From positions 1 through 5,381 of the forward strand of contig JAJAYM010000191.1 in the NCBI GenBank assembly GCA_027117675.1: a DNA stretch of 5,381 nucleotides, in the 5' to 3' direction. Numbering within the stretch: the first letter of the stretch is position 1; every line of letters begins with the position of its first letter. The notes under the pieces are model-generated. The model was given only the letters and a program-made list of their open reading frames with translations, did not search any database and was not told the origin of the DNA. Source of the DNA: Actinomycetes bacterium (GTDB taxonomy: Bacteria; Actinomycetota; Actinomycetes; JAHEKZ01). Below are positions 1 through 4,776 of the stretch, one piece after another. Position numbers and translations under genes: made by a program.

Positions 1-65
1 ATCGCGTTGGGGAGAGACTCAGCGACGGTGCCCTCAATCTCGATGGCACCTTCTTTCTTGGCCAT
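1..65 (-). CDS. infA: Translation initiation factor IF-1, 5' end only
   Basis: Only the first 21 codons and two bases of codon 22 are present; the rest runs off the left edge. The visible protein starts MAKKEGAIEIEGTVAESLPN, which is the conserved beginning of bacterial IF-1, a small (about 72-residue) OB-fold protein that binds the 30S A site during initiation together with IF-2 and IF-3. The ATG is at 65-63. An AAAGGA Shine-Dalgarno-like stretch lies at 74-69, only 3 bases from the ATG, which is shorter than usual. In actinobacteria infA normally follows map and opens the rpmJ-rpsM-rpsK-rpsD-rpoA-rplQ block; here a transporter gene lies between. The 213-base upstream spacer leaves room for a separate promoter, but I could not find a convincing one. 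Identification is firm despite truncation. Confidence 0.95.
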   Translation of the reverse strand, partial: MAKKEGAIEIEGTVAESLPNA

Positions 66-177
66 GGTTCCTTTCGCACCCTCACGGGCGTTCACCTCGG
101 GGATCCGTACAGATCTCTCGAACTTCCTTGAGTTGTCGGCCCTCCACACCGTTCGCGCGCCAGCCCCAGCCGCGGGG

Positions 178-194
178 CGTGGCGAAACAGCGGC
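178..194 (-). repeat. Direct repeat copy A, upstream of infA
   Basis: On the plus strand this reads CGTGGCGAAACAGCGGC. It matches 1292-1308 (CGTGGCGAAACGGAGGC) at 15 of 17 positions, with the first 11 bases identical and in the same orientation. It begins 113 bases upstream of the infA start and its last bases overlap a small hairpin at 191-203. The two copies bracket the transporter gene. The role is unknown: it could be an insertion scar, duplicated spacer sequence, or a shared upstream control element. Confidence 0.6.
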
Positions 195-203
195 TTCAAG
201 CCG
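191..203. other. Small perfect inverted repeat in the infA upstream spacer
   Basis: The sequence CGGCTTCAAGCCG can fold into a 5-bp stem with a 3-base loop. Read on the minus strand it is followed by CTGTTTCG, so it faintly resembles a terminator, but the stem is short and the T run is only three bases. It lies 76 bases downstream of the transporter stop codon. Confidence 0.35.
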
Positions 204-221
204 ACAAGCACAGGAGTCTAC

Positions 222-268
222 GGGAGAGGGGGCGTCGAAGGCCAATCTGGCCCCCCACGGCCCCTCCC
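222..268 (-). terminator. Possible stem-loop after the transporter gene (no U-run)
   Basis: Just downstream of the transporter stop, GGGAG plus GGG at 222-230 (A227 bulged) can pair with CCC plus CTCCC at 261-268. The interior contains a second perfect dyad, GGCC-AATCT-GGCC at 240-252. The GC-rich structure begins 10 bases after the stop codon, where a terminator would be expected. No T run follows it on the minus strand, so it would be an atypical U-less terminator or simply a 3'-end structure. The rest of the 66-278 spacer holds a direct-repeat copy and a small hairpin, and I see no open reading frame I believe in. Confidence 0.25.
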
Positions 269-278
269 GGAGGACGAC

Positions 279-1199
279 CTACTGAAGGTGCTCCAGGGCT
301 GGAACGTCATCGTCGCCGTGGCTGTGCTTGGCTCGCTCGGCCAGGTCGTGGACATAGGCACGCTTGGCGACCACCACGGTCACGACGATGGCGGCGGCCA
401 GCATCGTCCATCCAAACAGTGCAGGGATCCCGCCCAGCGCCAGCAGGATGACCTGGCTGTTCACGATGATGATCAAGCCGCCCACCAAGGTGCCCATGAC
501 GTGGTGGGGTAGGCGTCCGGCCAAGCGGGCAGCGAAGGGGGCGACGATCACGCCTCCGACGATCAGTCCGAGAACGGCAACCCACGGCATTTCGTCCTCG
601 AGGTGCTCCGCGCCGGTGAGGAAGCCCGCCGAGGCCGACAGCGCAACGACGAACTCAGCCGCGTTGACGCTGCCGACGACCTTGGCCGGAGGGAACTTGG
701 TGACGGTCATCAGTGACGGCGTCACCACCGGACCCCAGCCTCCACCGCCAGTGGCATCGACGAACCCGCCGAGCGCGCCGATCGGCGACAGCCACCTGGC
801 CTTGTGGCCGCCGCGGGGTGCTGGGATCAGCCGGTAGTTGAACCCGAACCGAACGAAGATCACCAGACCGAAGAAGAACAGCAGAGCCGCCATCCAGGCC
901 TTCGCGGTGGCCAGGCTCAAGTTGACGAGCACAACAGCACCGATGAAAGCGGTGATCGCCCCCGGAACGGCGACCCGAACAAAGGTGCCAACGTCGACGT
1001 TCCCTTGCCGCCAGTGAGAGATCCCGCTGACGAAGGTGGTGGGGATCTTGGCCGCGTGGGTGGCCGCCGAGGCAGCGGCTGCGCTTACGCCCATGTAGAG
1101 CAGGATCGTGGCGGACGTGACACCGAATCCCATTCCCAGGGTGCCATCCACCATCTGGGCAGCTCCGCCGGCGAGGGCGAATGCAGCGAAGAACCACAT
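279..1199 (-). CDS. TSUP family (TauE/SafE, DUF81) membrane transporter
   Basis: This encodes a 306-residue integral membrane protein of the TSUP superfamily, whose characterised members move sulfite, sulfoacetate, taurine-derived or other sulfur compounds; the substrate here cannot be named. Two homologous halves are visible, as expected for TSUP: VDGTLGMGFGVTS near residues 17-29 and VDATGGGGWGPVVTP near 147-161. Each is followed by a hydrophobic stretch and a small polar segment (ATHAAK at 46-51, GSVNAAE at 176-182). About eight hydrophobic segments are apparent. The C-terminus ends in a hydrophilic His/Asp-rich tail (H292, H294, D296-D298, H304), probably outside the membrane. The ATG at 1199 has a good AAAAGGTG Shine-Dalgarno 8 bases upstream, which supports this start. 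Position is odd: it sits between map and infA, in the same direction, with spacers of 192 and 213 bases, unlike the tightly packed neighbours. It probably has its own promoter. The family call is confident; 'sulfite exporter' is only a family label. Confidence 0.9.
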   Translation of the reverse strand: MWFFAAFALAGGAAQMVDGTLGMGFGVTSATILLYMGVSAAAASAATHAAKIPTTFVSGISHWRQGNVDVGTFVRVAVPGAITAFIGAVVLVNLSLATAKAWMAALLFFFGLVIFVRFGFNYRLIPAPRGGHKARWLSPIGALGGFVDATGGGGWGPVVTPSLMTVTKFPPAKVVGSVNAAEFVVALSASAGFLTGAEHLEDEMPWVAVLGLIVGGVIVAPFAARLAGRLPHHVMGTLVGGLIIIVNSQVILLALGGIPALFGWTMLAAAIVVTVVVAKRAYVHDLAERAKHSHGDDDVPALEHLQ

Positions 1200-1203
1200 A
1201 GTT

Positions 1204-1239
1204 CACACCTTTTCCCAGTGACTTGGTGGGAAAAGTGTG
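1204..1239 (-). promoter_or_regulatory. Inverted repeat that buries the transporter's Shine-Dalgarno
   Basis: On the minus strand the 5' arm CACACTTTTCCCA (1239-1227) pairs with TGGGAAAAGGTGTG (1217-1204). That gives 13 base pairs, one bulged base (1209) and a 9-base loop. The 3' arm contains the AAAAGGTG Shine-Dalgarno (1213-1206), and the ATG begins 4 bases beyond the stem. If the transcript starts upstream of 1239 this hairpin would hide the ribosome-binding site, a classic layout for translational control. If transcription starts inside it, the same dyad could instead be an operator for a dimeric repressor. No T run follows, so it is not an intrinsic terminator. The symmetry is directly visible; the regulatory role is inferred. 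Confidence 0.6.
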
Positions 1240-1262
1240 CCACAGCTACCGCTAGAACGCAA

Positions 1263-1283
1263 TCCCGACCGTCAAACTCGGGA
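1263..1283. other. Short inverted repeat in the map-transporter spacer
   Basis: TCCCGA (1263-1268) and TCGGGA (1278-1283) form perfect 6-bp arms around a 9-base centre. Read on the minus strand, the centre contains TTGACG (1275-1270), which resembles a -35 hexamer. No good -10 hexamer sits 16-18 bases downstream, so I do not call a promoter. The dyad could be an operator half-site pair or chance. Confidence 0.25.
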
Positions 1284-1291
1284 AGCCTCGA

Positions 1292-1308
1292 CGTGGCGAA
1301 ACGGAGGC
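1292..1308 (-). repeat. Direct repeat copy B, upstream of the transporter gene
   Basis: This matches 178-194 at 15 of 17 positions, with an exact 11-base core CGTGGCGAAAC in the same orientation. It starts 93 bases upstream of the transporter start, much as copy A starts 113 bases upstream of infA. On the minus strand it lies directly after the hairpin at 1315-1331, and copy A abuts the hairpin at 191-203. The two spacers therefore share a hairpin-then-repeat arrangement. Confidence 0.6.
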
Positions 1309-1331
1309 AAAAGTGGTGGCCGGACGCCACC
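1309..1331 (-). terminator. Weak intrinsic terminator candidate after map
   Basis: On the minus strand GGTGGC, a 5-base loop GTCCG and GCCACC form a perfect 6-bp GC-rich stem, followed by ACTTTTG. It begins 60 bases downstream of the map stop codon. The stem is preceded by CAAA and followed by four T residues, so it is terminator-like but short. If active, it would close the spc operon transcript at map and leave the transporter to its own promoter. Confidence 0.4.
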
Positions 1332-1335
1332 TTTG

Positions 1336-1368
1336 TGCACGTTGATCACGTGACGTGGTCATCGTGCA
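1336..1368. other. 33-bp imperfect palindrome downstream of map
   Basis: Outer arms TGCACG (1336-1341) and CGTGCA (1363-1368) are perfect. After one T/T mismatch, inner arms TGATCAC (1343-1349) and GTGGTCA (1355-1361) pair at 6 of 7 positions plus a T-G pair. The centre is GTGAC. A perfect 8-bp palindrome TCACGTGA (1346-1353) is nested off-centre. As RNA it folds better from the plus strand, because the T-G pair becomes a C/A mismatch on the minus strand. This points to a DNA-level binding site, or the upper part of a compound terminator with 1309-1331. Function unknown. Confidence 0.5.
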
Positions 1369-1387
1369 AGCGGTCTGGGGCGATCTG

Positions 1388-1401
1388 GCGCTCAGCGCTC
1401 A
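1388..1401 (-). repeat. Tandem heptamer spanning the map stop codon
   Basis: On the minus strand TGAGCGC occurs twice in a row. The first copy supplies the last two codons, GAG CGC, and the second begins with the TGA stop. Removing one copy would let the frame read on for 14 more sense codons, so a small duplication may have set the present C-terminus. Confidence 0.5.
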
Positions 1402-2219
1402 GGGGCCGCCGGTGTGGGGACGCCGAGGGCAGCTAGTCGCTCCGCTCCCCCGTCGTGAGCGGTAAGCACCCAGGGACCTTCAGCGGTGATGGCTACGGTG
1501 TGCTCGAAGTGGGCCGACCAGCGTCCGTCGACGGTCACGACCGTCCACTCGTCGTCGAGAGTCTTGGTGTGCCGACCACCGAGGTTCACCATCGGCTCGA
1601 TGGCCAGTGCCATACCGACCTCAAGTTTGGGGCCGTTTCCTGGCTGACCGTAGTTCGGGACGCTCGGTTCCATGTGCATGGAAGTGCCGATCCCGTGGCC
1701 TACGTACTCTTCGACGACTCCGTAGTCGCCCGAGGCCCGAACATGCGCCTCGACGGCGTGCCCGATGTCACTCAACCGCCCGCCCACGCGCGCCTTGGCG
1801 ATGCCGCGCCAGAGTGCGGTCTCGGTGACCTCGAGCAGCCGGGACACCTCGGGGTCGGCCTCCCCGACGACTACCGAGAGCGCGGCATCGCCGTGCCATC
1901 CATCGATGATTGCACCGCAATCGATCGAGACGACATCGCCGTCGTTGATCACCCGTTGGCCGGGGATGCCGTGAACAATCTCGTCATTGACCGAGGTGCA
2001 GATCACTGCGGGGAAGCCGTGGTAGCCGAGAAACGACGGAGAGGCGCCAGCTGATGCAATTGACTCTCGAGCGATGGCATCCAGGTCGTCGGTCGTCATG
2101 CCGGCGGCAACAGACTCACGGAGGAGTTGAAGGGTGTCAGCGACGACCAACCCGGCGGCGCGCATCCGCTCGAACTGCACAGGGTTCTTGATCTCGATCG
2201 AGCTCTTGCGACCGAACAT
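1392..2219 (-). CDS. map: Type I methionine aminopeptidase
   Basis: This 275-residue cytosolic metalloenzyme removes the initiator methionine from nascent proteins. The five metal ligands of the pita-bread fold are all visible: D100 (in SIDCG), D111 (in HGDAA), H175 (in GHGIG), E208 (in AIEPM) and E239 (in FEHT). The catalytic-site histidines H83 (in VHGIP) and H182 (in MHMEP) are also present, so the enzyme should be active. There is no long N-terminal zinc-finger or SH3-binding extension, so it is the short, bacterial class-Ia-like form. Its ATG follows the adk stop by 2 bases and has no clear Shine-Dalgarno, suggesting translational coupling. The C-terminus after about residue 255 (GAERLAALGVPTPAAPER) is a variable tail. 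Its stop lies in a 14-base tandem heptamer repeat (1388-1401). It is the last gene of the tightly packed part of the operon. Confidence 0.97.
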   Translation of the reverse strand: MFGRKSSIEIKNPVQFERMRAAGLVVADTLQLLRESVAAGMTTDDLDAIARESIASAGASPSFLGYHGFPAVICTSVNDEIVHGIPGQRVINDGDVVSIDCGAIIDGWHGDAALSVVVGEADPEVSRLLEVTETALWRGIAKARVGGRLSDIGHAVEAHVRASGDYGVVEEYVGHGIGTSMHMEPSVPNYGQPGNGPKLEVGMALAIEPMVNLGGRHTKTLDDEWTVVTVDGRWSAHFEHTVAITAEGPWVLTAHDGGAERLAALGVPTPAAPER

Positions 2220-2221
2220 GA

Positions 2222-2779
2222 TCAGGCCGTCAGGACGGCGAGAACTCGCGCTGACACGTCGTCGACCGATCCGACTCCGTCGACGCTCCGGAGCAGACCG
2301 CGCTCGCGGTAGTAACTCACCAATGGCGCGGTTTCGGACGCATAAATCCCGAGCCGGTGACGAATCACCTCTTCGGTGTCGTCAGACCGCCCCTGGCCCC
2401 GCGAGAGCAGTCGACCAACGACGTGTTCGGTGTCGACCAGGATCTCGACGACCGCGTCCAACGGTGTCTCGGCGACGTCGAGGGAATCGGCAAGCACGCC
2501 GGCCTGACCGAGGTTCCGCGGATAGCCGTCGAGCAGGAAACCACCAGCCACATCGGATTGGGCGAGCCGATCGGCCACCATGGCGTTAGTGACTTCGTCT
2601 GGCACGAGTTGACCGGCATCCATGTACTGCTTGGCCTCGAGCCCGAGCGGTGTCTGCTGGTTGACGTTCGCTCGGAAGATGTCACCGGTAGAGATGTGCG
2701 GAATCCCCAACTTGTCGGCGATGAACGCCGCCTGAGTGCCCTTACCCGCCCCAGGCGGGCCGACGAGAACGAGACGCAC
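2222..2779 (-). CDS. adk: Adenylate kinase, short-lid form
   Basis: This 185-residue cytosolic enzyme interconverts ATP + AMP and 2 ADP. The P-loop GPPGAGKGTQ is at residues 7-16, the AMP-site motif STGDIFR at 30-36, and DGYPRN at 84-89 (the family usually has DGFPR). R123 lies in the arginine-rich lid stretch, with GRSDD at 130-134 and R140/R142 following. At 185 residues it lacks the about 30-residue zinc-finger lid insert of the long bacterial form, as is normal for actinobacteria (the Mycobacterium tuberculosis enzyme is of similar size). The start is GTG at 2779-2777, which shares its G with the secY TAG stop (TAGTG). It is preferred because MRLVLVGPPG places the P-loop at the usual distance. 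No strong Shine-Dalgarno precedes it, so translation is probably coupled to secY. Confidence 0.97.
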   Translation of the reverse strand: MRLVLVGPPGAGKGTQAAFIADKLGIPHISTGDIFRANVNQQTPLGLEAKQYMDAGQLVPDEVTNAMVADRLAQSDVAGGFLLDGYPRNLGQAGVLADSLDVAETPLDAVVEILVDTEHVVGRLLSRGQGRSDDTEEVIRHRLGIYASETAPLVSYYRERGLLRSVDGVGSVDDVSARVLAVLTA

Positions 2780-4074
2780 TAGCGGAGGAAGCCTTCGTAC
2801 GACCGCTGCTGGAGCTGGCTCTCGATCTGTTTAACGGTGTCGAGGCCAACGCCGACCATGATCAGGATCGAGGTGCCACCGAAGAGGAAGTTCTGTCCTT
2901 GGCCGAAGCCCGCGAACACGACGATCGGAATCACCGCAATGGCCGCCAGGTAGACGGCGCCAACCGCCGTCAGACGGGACAGCACATAGTCGAGATACTC
3001 GGCGGTCGGACGTCCCGCGCGAATCCCAGGAATGAAGCCACCGTACTTCTTCATGTTGTCGGCGATGTCGTCAGAGTTGAACGTGATCGCAACATAGAAG
3101 TACGTGAAGAAAACCGTCAGCCCGAAGAAGAGCAGGGCGTACCAGGCGCCGCTTCCGTTGACCAGGTTTGCCTGCACCCACGCGTTGACCGCGCCGGTGT
3201 TGTTGCTCAGGGTCACGAAGAGCACCGGAAGATAGAGCATCGACGACGCGAAGATGACGGGGATGACGCCAGCTTGGTTGACCTTGATCGGAATGTATGT
3301 CGACGAACCGCCGTACTGACGGCGTCCCACCATCCGCTTGGCGTACTGCACAGGAATACGCCGCTGTGCCTGCTCCATCAGCACCACGAAGGCGACAACG
3401 GCAAGCCCGACAACGAGCACCACGAGGATGGTCCACGCACCACGGCTGGCATAGATGTTACTGAGCTGACCAGGGAACCCGGCAATGATCGAGGTGAAGA
3501 TCATCAGCGACATCCCGTTGCCGATCCCGCGGTCGGTGATGAGCTCGCCCAGCCACATCACGACTGCCGTTCCGGCCGTCATGATCGCGATCATGGTGAA
3601 GGTCATCTGGATCGAGTCGTCCGGGATGATCGGCTCCGGACACCCCTGCAGCAGCTGGCCGGAGCGGGCCAGCGCGATGATCCCGGTCGACTGCAGAATG
3701 GCCAGTCCAACGGTGAGGTAGCGGGTGTACTGAGTGATCTTGGCGGTACCAGCCTGACCCTCCTTCTTGAGGGTCTCAAGGCGCGGAATCACCACCGTGA
3801 GCAACTGCAAAATGATGCTCGCGGTGATGTACGGCATGATCCCGAGCGCAAAGATGGAGAGCTGCAGCAGCGCGCCACCACTGAAGAGGTTGATCAGCGC
3901 GTAGAGCGAGTCACCCTCAACGGCGGCCAGACACTCTTGAACCGCTGGATAGTCGACTCCAGGCGTCGGAACAAAGGCTCCGATCCGATAGAGCGCAATC
4001 ATCGACAGCGTGAAGAGCATCTTCGTGCGCAGGTCAGGCGTACGGAACGCCTGGCCGAACACTCGCAGCATCAC
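2779..4074 (-). CDS. secY: Preprotein translocase pore subunit SecY
   Basis: This 431-residue polytopic membrane protein is the central channel of the SecYEG translocon, which exports unfolded preproteins with SecA and inserts membrane proteins with the ribosome. Ten membrane-spanning segments are expected from its length and hydrophobic pattern. The first SecY signature covers about residues 66-92, including IFALGIMPYITASIILQLL. The second is around 175-194 (LGELITDRGIGNGMSLMIF). The basic cytosolic loops that contact the ribosome or SecA are at about 238-262 (RRIPVQYAKRMVGRR) and 345-361 (GGFIPGIRAGRPTAEYL). The plug region lies near residues 56-70. The start is GTG at 4074 or the adjacent ATG at 4071; the protein differs by one residue. 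The GTG is 7 bases from GGAGG, the ATG 10. A 77-base gap from rplO, with an extended -10-like motif, suggests extra local control. Confidence 0.98.
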   Translation of the reverse strand: MMLRVFGQAFRTPDLRTKMLFTLSMIALYRIGAFVPTPGVDYPAVQECLAAVEGDSLYALINLFSGGALLQLSIFALGIMPYITASIILQLLTVVIPRLETLKKEGQAGTAKITQYTRYLTVGLAILQSTGIIALARSGQLLQGCPEPIIPDDSIQMTFTMIAIMTAGTAVVMWLGELITDRGIGNGMSLMIFTSIIAGFPGQLSNIYASRGAWTILVVLVVGLAVVAFVVLMEQAQRRIPVQYAKRMVGRRQYGGSSTYIPIKVNQAGVIPVIFASSMLYLPVLFVTLSNNTGAVNAWVQANLVNGSGAWYALLFFGLTVFFTYFYVAITFNSDDIADNMKKYGGFIPGIRAGRPTAEYLDYVLSRLTAVGAVYLAAIAVIPIVVFAGFGQGQNFLFGGTSILIMVGVGLDTVKQIESQLQQRSYEGFLR

Positions 4075-4080
4075 AGCCAG

Positions 4081-4088
4081 TCCTCCCC
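4081..4088 (-). promoter_or_regulatory. Strong Shine-Dalgarno of secY
   Basis: On the minus strand GGGGAGGA precedes the tandem GTG-ATG start of secY. From the end of GGAGG there are 7 bases to the GTG and 10 to the ATG, so the GTG is slightly favoured. It is one of the strongest ribosome-binding sites in the window, in line with secY being separated from rplO and needing independent initiation. Confidence 0.75.
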
Positions 4089-4089
4089 G

Positions 4090-4149
4090 CCGGTAGTCAT
4101 CTCACGGACCCTAACAGCCGTAACCGATGCGCACGGTCACCGCTACCGG
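4090..4149. other. Distant inverted repeat in the rplO-secY gap
   Basis: CCGGTAG (4090-4096) and CTACCGG (4143-4149) are perfect 7-bp arms 46 bases apart. The inner palindrome CGGTCACCG lies at 4134-4142. In the transcript the arms could fold the whole gap into one structure whose base stands next to the secY ribosome-binding site. This is visible symmetry without known function. Confidence 0.35.
4108..4116 (-). promoter_or_regulatory. Possible internal promoter (extended -10) upstream of secY
   Basis: On the minus strand TGTTAGGGT has a TGn extension directly before TAGGGT, which fits the loose actinobacterial -10 pattern TAnnnT. No TTGAC-like -35 is present at 16-18 bases; the nearest, GTGACC, is 21 bases away. 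It sits in the only real gap of the ribosomal part of the operon, 34 bases before the secY start. Treat it as a candidate only. Confidence 0.3.
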
Positions 4150-4151
4150 GC

Positions 4152-4592
4152 CTAGAGCTCGGTAGTCGAGCCGCCCGCTGCGGCGATCTTGGACTTCGCC
4201 GAGTCGGAGAACTTGTGTGCGGTGACCTGTAGTGAGACGGTCACGTCGCCGTTGCCCAAGATCTTCACCGGACGGTCCTTGCGGACGGCGCCGGCAGCGA
4301 TCAGCTCGTCGACACTAACGGTCCCACCTCCGGGGAAGAGCGCCTCGAGCTTGGCAAGGTTGACGACCTGAAACTCAACCCGGTTGCGGTTTTTGAAGCC
4401 GCGGAGCTTCGGCAGCCGCATGTGCAGCGGCATCTGACCGCCCTCGAAGCCAGCAGGAACCTGGTAGCGAGCTTTGGTCCCCTTGGTGCCACGACCGGCC
4501 GTCTTACCCTTGGATCCCTCGCCGCGTCCCACGCGCGTCTTGGCTTTCTTGGCGCCCGGTGCCGGACGCAGGTGATGAACTTTGAGCGTCAT
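4152..4592 (-). CDS. rplO: Large-subunit ribosomal protein L15
   Basis: This 146-residue protein (family usual about 145-150) is an early 23S rRNA-binding component of the 50S subunit. The start is fixed by the canonical N-terminus MTLKVHHLRPAPGAKK. An AGGAGGT Shine-Dalgarno (4607-4601) lies 9 bases from GGAGG to the ATG, and the ATG sits 1 base after the rpmD stop. The frame remains open upstream to 4736, but that part overlaps rpmD and is not L15-like. A Gly/Lys/Arg-rich extended arm (GRGEGSKGKTAGRGTKG, about residues 23-39) threads into rRNA. The globular part follows, with the GGQMPLHMRLPKLRGF stretch near 51-66 and PVKILGNGDV near 113-122. The gene lies in the usual rpmD-rplO-secY order. 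Confidence 0.98.
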   Translation of the reverse strand: MTLKVHHLRPAPGAKKAKTRVGRGEGSKGKTAGRGTKGTKARYQVPAGFEGGQMPLHMRLPKLRGFKNRNRVEFQVVNLAKLEALFPGGGTVSVDELIAAGAVRKDRPVKILGNGDVTVSLQVTAHKFSDSAKSKIAAAGGSTTEL

Positions 4593-4593
4593 G

Positions 4594-4776
4594 TCAGTCA
4601 ACCTCCTCAACGGTGACGAGGTGCGACACCGTGCTGACCATTCCCCGGATCTCGGGGCGATCTTCCTTGACGACGACGTCACCGATGCGCTTGAGCCCCA
4701 GCGAGCGAATGGAGTGCCGCTGACTGTTGGTGCCACCGATGACGGACTTCCGCTGCGTGACCTTGATCCGACCCAT
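4594..4776 (-). CDS. rpmD: Large-subunit ribosomal protein L30
   Basis: This complete 60-residue 50S protein matches the usual bacterial size. Family features are the KVTQRKSVIGG start, the central RSLGLKRIGD motif (residues 24-33), the acidic-basic VVKEDRPEIRGMV segment and the VSHLVTVEE end. Its ATG overlaps the rpsE TGA by one base (TGATG), and no good Shine-Dalgarno is visible just upstream, so ribosomes finishing rpsE probably re-initiate here. This coupling would help keep S5 and L30 in balance. Confidence 0.97.
   Translation of the reverse strand: MGRIKVTQRKSVIGGTNSQRHSIRSLGLKRIGDVVVKEDRPEIRGMVSTVSHLVTVEEVD

Noticed and set aside
7..285. 92-codon plus-strand open frame across infA and its upstream spacer
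   Set aside because: It runs antisense through the infA start and the structured spacer, with a composition typical of random GC-rich translation.
1204..1239. MraZ-box-like TGGGAAA motifs upstream of the transporter
   Set aside because: MraZ sites are closely spaced direct repeats of GTGGG; here the motifs are inverted arms of one hairpin, and there is no cell-wall-division gene nearby.
1247..1275. Possible promoter with TTGACG (1275-1270) for the transporter
   Set aside because: No acceptable -10 hexamer occurs at 16-18 bases. The best alternatives (TAGCGG, TAGCTG, or TTGCGT with CACACT at 1239-1234) match weakly, so no promoter is called.
804..1436. 210-codon plus-strand open frame opposite the transporter and spacer
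   Set aside because: The composition is low-complexity and polar, no family resemblance is seen, and most of it is antisense to the TSUP gene. Only its last part lies in the spacer, which is better explained by inverted repeats.
1455..2054. 199-codon plus-strand open frame opposite map
   Set aside because: Fully antisense to map, whose metal ligands and motifs are all intact; no independent support.
2899..4155. 418-codon plus-strand open frame opposite secY
   Set aside because: It lies almost wholly antisense to a certain secY gene. Its product is rich in Arg, His, Asp and Glu with no recognisable domain, typical of a shadow frame in GC-rich DNA.
4593..4736. Upstream extension of the rplO frame to 4736
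   Set aside because: The extra 48 residues overlap rpmD in another frame and do not resemble L15. The internal ATG at 4592 has a strong Shine-Dalgarno and the canonical L15 start.
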